Assembly: GCA_000980735.1 (NCBI GenBank)
Contig: LBFQ01000047.1
Coordinates: forward strand, 2,727 to 15,770
Length of the DNA stretch: 13,044 nt
From: Candidatus Caldipriscus sp. T1.2
Lineage (GTDB): Bacteria > Hydrothermota > Hydrothermia > LBFQ01
Direction: 5' to 3'
Part shown: piece by piece, positions 6,294-12,473 of the stretch
Layout of the letters: each line of letters opens with the position of its first letter
Position numbering within the stretch: position 1 is the stretch's first letter
Made by a program: the position numbers and the translations under genes
Notes under the pieces: generated by a model
The model's database searches: none
The model's input: only the letters and a program-made list of their open reading frames with translations
Told to the model about the DNA's origin: nothing

Positions 6294-6967
6294 AGTGGTT
6301 ACTTTGGAAGGATTTTAAGCTTTCAAAATGGTGGATCTTTGCAAATGTTATGATAATTTCTGCCTTGGGGATCATAGGGGTTTATCTAACATACTTCAGG
6401 GATTTTCCGGGCATAATCCTCGTTTTGCTCTCTATGGCTGGAATCCTATTTTGGAGCTTATTTTCCGGTACTGCCCATTACTTTAACGAAGATCAGGGGA
6501 ACGCAAGGGAATTTTTAAACACTTTACCCGTTCAAAGGTGGAAGATCTTGCTATCAAAAGCCCTCATCCTCCTCCTTGAAAATTTCCTTTATTGGTCCCT
6601 AATAGTTCTTTTCTTCTACATAAACCTTCTTAAAGCCCAGGGTCTTCCACCCTTAACCCCCCGAATATTCCTCACATTTTACCTCTCCGCCATCCTCTCC
6701 ACATACACCCTCTCGGTAATTTCCCTCTCAATATCCTCCCTTACCAAGGATATGCCCGCAAGGTGGTTTTTAACGATATTGCTTATGATGGCGGTTTTGA
6801 TTGCCCTTCAGTTTATCCCTTCTCCACCCTTCAGGGTTTATTTCCCCGAACTTTCAAGTGATTACATTAAAGCCGAGGTAGATTTGGGTTATATAATAAA
6901 GAACCTCGTATCTTCCTTTGTCTTCTTTGTGATATCCTCATTTTGGGTGGAAAGGAGGGGAGTTTAA
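6290..6967 (+). CDS. ABC-2-type transporter permease
   Basis: A 225-residue integral membrane protein with six predicted helices at about 15-36, 41-60, 90-113, 126-150, 159-177 and 202-220. The cytoplasmic stretch NAREFLNTLPVQRWKILLSK (71-90) resembles the coupling segment of ABC-2 permeases (E-F-L-x-T-L-P-V-x-R), which contacts the ATPase. It would work as a dimer with the upstream ATP-binding protein in the inner membrane, most likely as an exporter; ABC-2 partners move drugs, lipids, polysaccharides or peptides, and nothing here fixes the cargo. The ATG overlaps the ATPase stop by 4 nt, implying coupled translation at matched amounts. It ends 27 nt before frr, which has its own promoter candidate. 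Confidence 0.85.
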   Translation: MKWLLWKDFKLSKWWIFANVMIISALGIIGVYLTYFRDFPGIILVLLSMAGILFWSLFSGTAHYFNEDQGNAREFLNTLPVQRWKILLSKALILLLENFLYWSLIVLFFYINLLKAQGLPPLTPRIFLTFYLSAILSTYTLSVISLSISSLTKDMPARWFLTILLMMAVLIALQFIPSPPFRVYFPELSSDYIKAEVDLGYIIKNLVSSFVFFVISSFWVERRGV

Positions 6968-6980
6968 AATTTTACAACGA

Positions 6981-6986
6981 TAAAAT
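6981..6986 (+). promoter_or_regulatory. -10-like element of frr, predicted leaderless
   Basis: TAAAAT is followed by eight bases (AGCCAACT) and the frr ATG at 6995. There is no purine-rich ribosome binding site in those eight bases. It would start transcription 0-2 nt before the ATG, in a 27-nt gap after the permease gene. Confidence 0.55.
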
Positions 6987-6994
6987 AGCCAACT

Positions 6995-7549
6995 ATGAAC
7001 GAACTCTTCAAGGAAGCGGAAAGGAAAATGAAGGAAGTGGTTGAGCACTTAAGGAGGGAATATGCGAGGTTGAGGGCGGGGAGGGCGAATCCGGCAATAC
7101 TTGAGGGGATAAAGGTAAGCTATTATGGGCAACTTTTACCCTTAAACCAGATAGCGAGCATTACCGTGATGGAGGGGAGGATATTGGTTATAAACCCTTG
7201 GGATGCGAACGCCCTACCCGAAATAGAGAAAGCCATAATCTCCGCCAACCTGAACCTTACGCCCAAAAAGGAGGGTAAGGTCTTGAAGATAGAGATCCCT
7301 CCCCTTTCGGAGGAGAGGAGGAAGGAGCTCGTTAAGCTCGCAAAACAGATGGCAGAAGAAACAAAGGTACACATAAGAAACATAAGGAGGGAATTCATAG
7401 AGAAGATCAGGGGGATGGAGAAGAACAAGGAGATAACGGAGGATGATAGGAGGAGGGGTGAGGAGCAGATACAGAAAATAACGGATAAGTACAACGAGGA
7501 GGTGGAGAAGGCGTTTAAAGATAAGGAGAAGGAGATCCTTGAAGGATAA
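6995..7549 (+). CDS. frr: Ribosome recycling factor
   Basis: This 184-residue protein matches ribosome recycling factor in length (about 185) and sequence. Family landmarks seen: ERKMKEVVEHLRREYARLRAGRANPAIL near the N-terminus (helix 1), YYGQLLPLNQIASITVMEGR, I-x-P-W-D, a central PPLSEERRKELVKLAKQMAEE, and the long C-terminal helix with VHIRNIRRE. With EF-G it splits post-termination ribosomes in the cytosol. It leads the frr-uppS-cdsA unit; its last codons overlap the uppS TTG start by 11 nt. The usual upstream partner pyrH is elsewhere in the window. Confidence 0.97.
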   Translation: MNELFKEAERKMKEVVEHLRREYARLRAGRANPAILEGIKVSYYGQLLPLNQIASITVMEGRILVINPWDANALPEIEKAIISANLNLTPKKEGKVLKIEIPPLSEERRKELVKLAKQMAEETKVHIRNIRREFIEKIRGMEKNKEITEDDRRRGEEQIQKITDKYNEEVEKAFKDKEKEILEG

Positions 7550-8228
7550 TATCCCTTTACACGTAGGGATCATAATGGATGGGAATGGGAGGTGGGCGAG
7601 GAAAAGGGGACTTCCCAGGGTTATGGGTCATAAGGTGGGGGTGGAATCCGTAAGGTCGGTAATAAGGGTTGCGAGGAAAGTGGGAATAAAGTATTTAACC
7701 TTATATACCTTCTCTTCGGAAAATTGGCAAAGGCCAAAGGATGAAGTATCCTATCTAATGCAACTCTTGAAAACCCTGTTAATAAAGGAGGTTGATGACC
7801 TAAAAAGACAAGGGGTAAGGATTAGAGCTATAGGAAGGCTTGGAAACTTGGGTAAGGAGGTTTTGGAAGCTTTGAATTATGCTATTGAAAAAACGAAAGA
7901 TAACAGAGATCTAAACCTTTATTTGGCCCTATCTTACGGGGGAAGGCAAGAGATCGTGGATGCGGTGAATACTATATTGAGATTGGGGATTAAGGAGGTA
8001 GACGAGGAAAAATTTAGGAATTTCCTTTACGATCCAGAACTTCCCGATGTGGATCTATTGATAAGGACCGCTGGGGAGTATAGGATTTCCAACTTCCTCC
8101 TCTGGCACACCGCCTACGCTGAGCTTTATATAACGGATGTTCTTTGGCCCGATTTTCGTGAGGAGGAATTTTTAAAAGCCATTGAAGATTACTCAAAGAG
8201 GGTAAGGAAGTTTGGAAAGGTTATATGA
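7539..8228 (+). CDS. uppS: Undecaprenyl diphosphate synthase (cis-prenyltransferase)
   Basis: This 229-residue enzyme adds isopentenyl units in cis to farnesyl diphosphate, giving the long polyprenyl carrier for peptidoglycan and other surface glycans. Seen: MDGNGRWA (13-20, with catalytic D14), TLYTFSSENWQRP, LALSYGGRQEI, and the C-terminal DLLIRTAGEYRISNFLLWH...ELYITDVLWPDF block that binds magnesium and the growing diphosphate. The family more often has RTSGEQR; here it is RTAGEYR. The start is TTG at 7539, inside the end of frr, supported by AAGGAG runs at 7523-7534 and by a correctly placed N-terminus. It overlaps cdsA by 17 nt. The product could also feed the polyprenyl-phosphate-mannose-synthase-like enzyme encoded at 11760. 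Confidence 0.96.
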   Translation: MKDNIPLHVGIIMDGNGRWARKRGLPRVMGHKVGVESVRSVIRVARKVGIKYLTLYTFSSENWQRPKDEVSYLMQLLKTLLIKEVDDLKRQGVRIRAIGRLGNLGKEVLEALNYAIEKTKDNRDLNLYLALSYGGRQEIVDAVNTILRLGIKEVDEEKFRNFLYDPELPDVDLLIRTAGEYRISNFLLWHTAYAELYITDVLWPDFREEEFLKAIEDYSKRVRKFGKVI

Positions 8229-8712
8229 CCTTTTAAAGCGGATCATCGGGGTTTTGCTCCTTCTTCCCCCTTTTGCCTTGGCTTTCCTTGCGGGCGGAAT
8301 ATATTTTAAACTTGCGGTCTTTTTAGCCTTGCTTATATTATATTACGAAATTTACCGCATTATCTCAAACAGGTTCAACCCTTACGCCTTCCTCTTTGGA
8401 ATCTTTACCATATCCATATCCTTCTGGAAGGGAGAGATGATAGTTTCCCTCCTTTTCCTTTCCATATTTGGGGTGATAAACTACCTTATGGGTTTTAGCG
8501 CGAGGGAGGCTTTAACTATCCTTGCGGTTGTGGTTTTCATCCTTATTCCCGCTACGGTTTTGGTGGATATAAGGGAGGTTTCCTTAAAGCTCGCCTTCTT
8601 CGTTCTTTTTACGAATTGGATGTTTGACACGGGAGCTTACTTCTCGGGAAAGTTCCTCGGAAGAAGAAGGATATTTACTAACATAAGCCCGGGAAAGACT
8701 TTGAGGGTTTAA
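8212..8712 (+). CDS. cdsA: Phosphatidate cytidylyltransferase, N-terminal piece (frameshifted)
   Basis: The first part of CdsA, the membrane enzyme making CDP-diacylglycerol from phosphatidate and CTP. It has LLKRIIGVLLLLPP at the start and about five hydrophobic helices, then DTGAYFSGKFLGRRRIF-x-N-I-SPGKT, the conserved loop that in CdsA normally continues K-T-x-E-G-x-x-G-G. After SPGKT the frame reads TLRV and stops at 8712. Inserting one T into the TTT at 8700-8702 gives SPGKT-F-EGLIGG and joins the C-terminal piece, for a protein of about 260 residues. The start is TTG 8212, overlapping the uppS end. Because CdsA is essential in most bacteria, a base-call or assembly error is likelier than a real loss. 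Confidence 0.85.
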   Translation: MERLYDLLKRIIGVLLLLPPFALAFLAGGIYFKLAVFLALLILYYEIYRIISNRFNPYAFLFGIFTISISFWKGEMIVSLLFLSIFGVINYLMGFSAREALTILAVVVFILIPATVLVDIREVSLKLAFFVLFTNWMFDTGAYFSGKFLGRRRIFTNISPGKTLRV

Positions 8713-8993
8713 TAGGGGGGATATTAACGAGTACCGTAGTTGGTGGTATATTGGGTTATTTCCTTTGGGATCCCAATAAGGTCGTTGGTTTTTCCCTGAC
8801 GGGTTTGTATATAGGGGTTTTAGCTCAAGTTGGGGACCTTTTGGAATCCGCTTTAAAGAGGGAAAAGGGGATAAAGGATTCGGGAAAAATTATGCCTGGG
8901 CATGGTGGGCTTTTTGATAGGGTGGATAGCCTCCTCTTATCCCTTACGGGATTTTATTTGATTTTCAGGATATTTAGGGAATTTTACCTGTAA
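8703..8993 (+). CDS. cdsA: Phosphatidate cytidylyltransferase, C-terminal piece (frameshifted)
   Basis: The second part of CdsA lies one frame back. From 8703 it reads EGLIGGILTSTVVGGILGYF and then QVGDLLESALKREKGIKDSG followed by KIMPGHGGLFDRVDS. The second stretch is the CdsA family signature (K-R-x4-K-D-S-G-x-x-x-P-G-H-G-G-x-x-D-R-x-D), which binds metal and CTP, so the catalytic core is intact apart from the frame break. Two hydrophobic segments follow. The frame is open only from 8682 (TAA at 8679-8681), which confines the shift to about 8682-8709. A TTG at 8751 is available as an internal start but would cut the protein mid-domain. The 3' end overlaps the convergent FtsL-like gene by 10 nt. 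Confidence 0.85.
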   Translation, partial: EGLIGGILTSTVVGGILGYFLWDPNKVVGFSLTGLYIGVLAQVGDLLESALKREKGIKDSGKIMPGHGGLFDRVDSLLLSLTGFYLIFRIFREFYL

Positions 8994-9166
8994 GCCTCGT
9001 AAAACCTCAAAAATTTTAGGCTATCCTCAATCCAAGACACCCTCCTAAGTTCCCATTTTTTCTGCATTATTTCCCTTGAAAGCACAGTTAAAGTGTAAGA
9101 ATTCATAATCGCGCTTATAAGCAAAAGGAGGGATATGGCTATAAGATGGAAGATGAAACTTTTCAC
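8984..9166 (-). CDS. ftsL: FtsL-like small single-pass membrane protein
   Basis: A 60-residue protein with a hydrophobic helix at about 4-22 (FIFHLIAISLLLLISAIM) after one N-terminal Lys, followed by a heptad-like stretch (LTVLSREIMQKKWELRRVSWI) that could form a coiled coil. That topology, a short cytoplasmic end, one membrane helix and an outer coiled coil, is that of the division protein FtsL, which pairs with FtsB and activates the FtsWI synthase. The main support is position: it follows rsmH with a GTGA overlap, as ftsL does in the mra/dcw cluster. FtsL is usually 90-120 residues, so this is very short, and ftsI does not follow. Sequence alone could not prove it. Confidence 0.55.
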   Translation of the reverse strand: MKSFIFHLIAISLLLLISAIMNSYTLTVLSREIMQKKWELRRVSWIEDSLKFLRFYEAYR

Positions 9167-10092
9167 CTTACCTTAAATGGGTTGGCAAACCTCCTATCCC
9201 TCAGTAAAGAATGGTGATTCACTTCACCCACCTTCACAAAAACCCTCATCTTTGCGGATCTGCTCCTCGGATTCCTCTTTATTTCCTCCTCGGATGGGGT
9301 TATAGGTTTTCCGGTAATGTCCTCAACAAAATCGTAAAGCCTTAGGCTCTTTACCATCCTGTCCTCAAGGGAATGGAAGGTTATGACCACGAGCCTACCA
9401 CCAACACTCAGGTATCTAAGCGCTAAAGCTAAACCTTTTCTAAGGTTCTCAAGCTCGTTATTGGTATAAATTCTTAAAGCCTGCCAAACCCTCGCCTTCG
9501 CCCTATCCCTCATCTTTGGGTGATAAAGGGAGTCCACAATATTGGCTATATGGGTTGTCCTCAAAACATCCACCTTCCTTGAAATAGCCTTTATTTTCCT
9601 CGCTATTATTTTCGACTTCTTTTCCTCCCCATAAATCCTCAATATCCTTTCAAGCTCTTTCTCATCCAACTCTTTGATAAGCTCGTAAGCGGGCTTTCCA
9701 TCCCTCGGGTCAAACCTCAGATCCAAAACCTCGTCCTTCTTATACGAAAACCCCCTACCGTTCTCAAGGGATACGGATGATATACCCAGATCAAAGAACG
9801 CCCTATCAAAATAACTTAATCCTAGCTTGAGCATCGCAATATCAAGTTTCTCGTATCCCAAGTTAAAAAGCCTGATGTTGGAAAAAAGTGGGATCTTCTG
9901 GGAAACCAAGGAATAAGTGAAGGGATCCTTTTCCAAACCTATTAACAAACCCGGCTTTATCCTTTCCGCTATCTGAAAACCATGTCCCCCCATACCGAAG
10001 GTGGCATCCAAAACAAAAATATCCTCCTTTAGATCCAAGAACCAAAGTGCCTCCTCCAACATCACGGGAATGTGCGTCAGAGCTTTATCCAT
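9163..10092 (-). CDS. rsmH: 16S rRNA m4C1402 methyltransferase RsmH (MraW)
   Basis: This 309-residue SAM-dependent enzyme N4-methylates C1402 of 16S rRNA in the decoding centre. Seen in order: HIPVMLEEAL (7-16), the SAM-binding DATFGMGGHG near residue 29, FFDLGISSVSLE, the insert region RGFSYKKDEVLDLRFDPR, RVWQALRIYTNNELENL, VVITFHSLEDRMVK, and the C-terminal KPITPSEEEIKRNPRSRSAK, all diagnostic of the family at normal length. The start is ATG 10092, giving the usual short N-terminus; it lies 16 nt inside the end of the beta-barrel-like gene. An upstream in-frame start at 10116 would add 8 residues. It overlaps the FtsL-like gene by 4 nt (GTGA), keeping the mraW-ftsL order. Confidence 0.96.
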   Translation of the reverse strand: MDKALTHIPVMLEEALWFLDLKEDIFVLDATFGMGGHGFQIAERIKPGLLIGLEKDPFTYSLVSQKIPLFSNIRLFNLGYEKLDIAMLKLGLSYFDRAFFDLGISSVSLENGRGFSYKKDEVLDLRFDPRDGKPAYELIKELDEKELERILRIYGEEKKSKIIARKIKAISRKVDVLRTTHIANIVDSLYHPKMRDRAKARVWQALRIYTNNELENLRKGLALALRYLSVGGRLVVITFHSLEDRMVKSLRLYDFVEDITGKPITPSEEEIKRNPRSRSAKMRVFVKVGEVNHHSLLRDRRFANPFKVR

Positions 10093-10853
10093 ATTGAGAA
10101 TAGAACCTCGTTCCAATCCACTTTATAACCGTTCCCTTTATAACTTGAAGGTTTTACGTTCGCGTCTATCCCCATAATGTAATTCCCCATCCTCATCTCT
10201 TGACCCAAAGAGAAAACCGGCTTATATATGTTTTCCTCGTAAATTGCCCCAGCACCCAGCTTCAACTTCAAGAACTTCGTTATAAAACTTTCATACCTTA
10301 AAAATCCAAGGGTTTTATAGGAATTTGTAAGGTAAGCCTTCAGTTCCGAAAACCTCTCATCCATCAGGGCAAAGGAAGAAAAAAGGTAATACTCCGTTCT
10401 TTTATCTGTCCCTATGGAAATTTCCCCTCCCCCGTACATCCTATACCCATCCCTTAAAAGGAACTCAAAACTTATGAACCTGCCTTCGCCCTTCACCTTC
10501 CCACCTATTCCCAAGGACAAAAACCTCAAAGCTTTATATCCCAAGGAGACCCCATAACTGGATACGTTTTCATACAAGTTCAGGTCATAGACTCTAAGCT
10601 CGTTTCTCTTTATGGAATTGTAAAATACGGAAAATGCGACTTTAAGGTTGGAATAAGAGAGGTAAGAGGAGGTTATGTATAAATTGAGGTTTTGGCCGAA
10701 ATCCGTTTGGGTGTAACCCGCAAAGCCGTACTGGTCGTATGCGGGTATTGAATAGTACCAGAAGTTCCCGATCATCTCAACGCCAGTTTTCAAAGAAAGA
10801 CCGCGCGAAAACTCCACCTTTTCAACCGCAAGGTAAGGATAAAAGGGAAACAT
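10077..10853 (-). CDS. Predicted outer-membrane beta-barrel-like protein, family unknown
   Basis: A 258-residue protein that I do not recognise. From residue 14 on it alternates polar and hydrophobic residues with many Tyr, Phe and Gly, separated by charged turns (for example SLKTGVEMIGNFWYYSIPAY, FISFEFLLRDGYRMYGGGE, LKLKLGAGAIYEENIYKPVF), as expected for transmembrane beta-strands. It ends WNEVLFSIWIKL, an amphipathic last strand like BAM recognition signals although the final residue is Leu, not Phe. No signal peptide is seen: the protein opens MFPFYPYLAVEKVEF. The start at ATG 10853 is supported by TAAAAT 7 nt upstream; the open frame continues another 142 codons, but only as antisense of the dehydrogenase gene. 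The stop lies 16 nt inside rsmH. Confidence 0.65.
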   Translation of the reverse strand: MFPFYPYLAVEKVEFSRGLSLKTGVEMIGNFWYYSIPAYDQYGFAGYTQTDFGQNLNLYITSSYLSYSNLKVAFSVFYNSIKRNELRVYDLNLYENVSSYGVSLGYKALRFLSLGIGGKVKGEGRFISFEFLLRDGYRMYGGGEISIGTDKRTEYYLFSSFALMDERFSELKAYLTNSYKTLGFLRYESFITKFLKLKLGAGAIYEENIYKPVFSLGQEMRMGNYIMGIDANVKPSSYKGNGYKVDWNEVLFSIWIKL

Positions 10854-10860
10854 AGCGTGT

Positions 10861-10866
10861 ATTTTA
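10861..10866 (-). promoter_or_regulatory. -10-like element of the beta-barrel/rsmH/ftsL operon, predicted leaderless
   Basis: On the minus strand TAAAAT is followed by seven bases (ACACGCT) and the ATG at 10853. It would drive the barrel gene, rsmH and the FtsL-like gene. It lies back to back with the dehydrogenase promoter (hexamer centres 28 bp apart). Confidence 0.5.
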
Positions 10867-10888
10867 CCGTTGGATAATTTTTCAAGGG

Positions 10889-10894
10889 TAAAAT
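10889..10894 (+). promoter_or_regulatory. -10-like element of the dehydrogenase/glycosyltransferase/G1P operon, predicted leaderless
   Basis: TAAAAT is followed by eight bases (ATCCGAGT) and the ATG at 10903. Same spacing as the other operon starts in this window. No convincing -35 box; no Shine-Dalgarno. Confidence 0.55.
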
Positions 10895-10902
10895 ATCCGA
10901 GT

Positions 10903-11763
10903 ATGAAGGTGGAAGATATAAGGAAGGTTGGAGTAATAGGGGCGGGCACCATGGGGAACGGAATAGCCCACGTATTCGCCCAGTTCGGATACTCCGTAAA
11001 ACTCGTAGATAAAAGCCAGGGGCAACTTTCCAAAGCCCTTGAGACCATAAAAACTAACCTACAAAGGCAAGCGAAGAAAGGGGTAATATCGGAGGGGGAT
11101 ATAGACCCGATATTGCAAAGGATAAGTACATCAACGGATTTAGAATTTCTCGCGGATGTGGATTTCGTAGTTGAAGCGGTATTCGAAGATGAAAACGTAA
11201 AGAGGGAAGTACTAACTAAAGTTTCAAGGATCGTGAGGCCGGAGGTTATTATAACCTCCAACACCTCTTCAATTTCCATAACAAGACTTGCAAACTATAC
11301 CGGTAAGCCCGAACTTTTCGCGGGTATGCACTTTTTCAATCCCGTTCCTGTTATGAAGCTCGTAGAGGTTGTTAGGGGCTTTTCAACGTCCGACGAGACC
11401 GCAAACACCGTTATAGAGCTTGCGAAAAAACTTGACAAAGTCCCGGTTGAAGTAAAAGATTACCCAGGCTTTGTATCAAACAGGATTCTAATGCCTATGA
11501 TAAACGAGGCGATATGGGCTCTTTACGAGGGAATAGCGGATAAGGAGGCGATAGATACGGTTATGAAACTTGGTATGAACCATCCTATGGGACCGCTACA
11601 GCTTGCGGATTTCATAGGGCTTGACGTATGCCTCCACATCCTATTGGTCCTTTACAATGACCTAAGGGATCCCAAATATAGGCCTTGCCCCTTGCTCGTC
11701 AAGATGGTTGAGGCGGGGAAGCTTGGTAGGAAAACCGGTGAGGGCTTTTACAAGTACCAGTGA
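10903..11763 (+). CDS. 3-hydroxyacyl-CoA (3-hydroxybutyryl-CoA) dehydrogenase
   Basis: This 286-residue NAD(P)-dependent enzyme interconverts 3-hydroxyacyl-CoA and 3-ketoacyl-CoA in the cytosol. Seen: the dinucleotide motif GVIGAGTMG (G13, G15, G18), then S122 in NTSSIS, the catalytic pair H143 (GMHFFNPVPVMKLVE) and E155, and N193 in PGFVSNR, matching the Ser-His-Glu-Asn set of the family at the right spacing. The C-terminal helical dimer domain has the NHPMGPLQLADFIGLDV and GRKTGEGFYKY signatures. Length is as for Hbd/PaaH enzymes. The ATG at 10903 gives the standard N-terminus and has TAAAAT 8 nt upstream; a TTG at 10870 would lie upstream of that promoter. It is first in an operon with a glycosyltransferase (GTGA overlap); the metabolic role here is open. 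Confidence 0.94.
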   Translation: MKVEDIRKVGVIGAGTMGNGIAHVFAQFGYSVKLVDKSQGQLSKALETIKTNLQRQAKKGVISEGDIDPILQRISTSTDLEFLADVDFVVEAVFEDENVKREVLTKVSRIVRPEVIITSNTSSISITRLANYTGKPELFAGMHFFNPVPVMKLVEVVRGFSTSDETANTVIELAKKLDKVPVEVKDYPGFVSNRILMPMINEAIWALYEGIADKEAIDTVMKLGMNHPMGPLQLADFIGLDVCLHILLVLYNDLRDPKYRPCPLLVKMVEAGKLGRKTGEGFYKYQ

Positions 11764-12473
11764 GGGTCCTCGTAATAGTTCCAACCTACAACGAAGCGGA
11801 AAATATCGCGGCTTTAATTAGAGAAGTTAGAAGCCTTGATATAGACCCGGAGATACTCATAATAGACGACAATTCCCCCGATGGAACCGCAAATATAGTA
11901 AAAACTATAATGGAAAGGGATCCAAAGGTGCACCTCATAGAAAGGCCTAAAAAGATGGGTTTAGGATCCGCATACATAACCGGGTTCAAGTGGGCGCTGG
12001 ATAGAAAATTTGATGTTGTTGTGGAGATGGATGCGGATTTCTCGCATGATCCCAAGGATATCAAAAGGTTGGTCGAGAATTTGGAAAATTGCGATGCGGT
12101 GATAGGCTCAAGGTACGTAAAGGGCGTAAGCGTGGTGAATTGGCCTATATCGAGGCTCCTCCTCTCGTACTTTGCGAACCTTTACGCTAGGGTAATAACG
12201 GGGGTAAAGATCAGGGATCTAACATCGGGTTTCAAGGCTATAAAAGCCGAATGTCTAAGGGTGATAAACCTTGATGGGATAAAATCCGATGGGTACGCCT
12301 TCCAAATAGAGCTTCATTTCAATTTGTGGTTTAAGGGGTTTAAAGTTTGCGAAATACCGATAATATTCGTTGAAAGGAGGGCGGGGAAATCCAAGTTGAA
12401 TAAGAGGATAATATGGGAGGCTTTTTGGATGGTTCTAAGGTTAGGCCTGCTGAGAATGTTCAAAAGGGTGTGA
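11760..12473 (+). CDS. Polyprenol (dolichol) phosphate mannosyltransferase-like family 2 glycosyltransferase
   Basis: A 237-residue GT-A fold enzyme close to dolichol-phosphate mannose synthases. Seen: VPTYNEAENI (7-16), IIDDNSPDGTA (34-44), KKMGLGSAYITGF, the metal-binding D91-x-D93 in EMDADFSHDP, GSRYVKG, DLTSGFKA, and the C-terminal RRAGKSKLNK, which follow the DPM1 pattern. It would move a hexose, probably mannose, from a GDP-sugar to a polyprenyl phosphate at the inner face of the membrane. There is no C-terminal membrane pair, so it is the short soluble type. The start is GTG 11760, overlapping the dehydrogenase stop (GTGA), and its own end overlaps the next gene the same way. Substrate specificity is inferred. 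Confidence 0.9.
   Translation: MRVLVIVPTYNEAENIAALIREVRSLDIDPEILIIDDNSPDGTANIVKTIMERDPKVHLIERPKKMGLGSAYITGFKWALDRKFDVVVEMDADFSHDPKDIKRLVENLENCDAVIGSRYVKGVSVVNWPISRLLLSYFANLYARVITGVKIRDLTSGFKAIKAECLRVINLDGIKSDGYAFQIELHFNLWFKGFKVCEIPIIFVERRAGKSKLNKRIIWEAFWMVLRLGLLRMFKRV

Noticed and set aside
6963..6976. TTTAAA and TTTACA as -35 boxes for frr
   Set aside because: They lie only 12 and 4 bp before the -10 hexamer, far from the usual 16-18 bp.
7123..7573. Two minus-strand frames of about 120 codons opposite frr
   Set aside because: Ser/Leu-rich shadow translations of frr, with no motif and no promoter.
8697..8712. Programmed -1 frameshifting in cdsA
   Set aside because: There is no slippery heptamer in the right phase (bases are GACTTTGAG) and no evident downstream stem; a missing T explains it more simply.
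10854..11279. A 142-codon upstream extension of the barrel-like gene frame
   Set aside because: It is purely antisense to the dehydrogenase N-terminal domain, low in complexity and Ser/Thr-rich, and runs past the promoter pair; the gene is taken to start at 10853.
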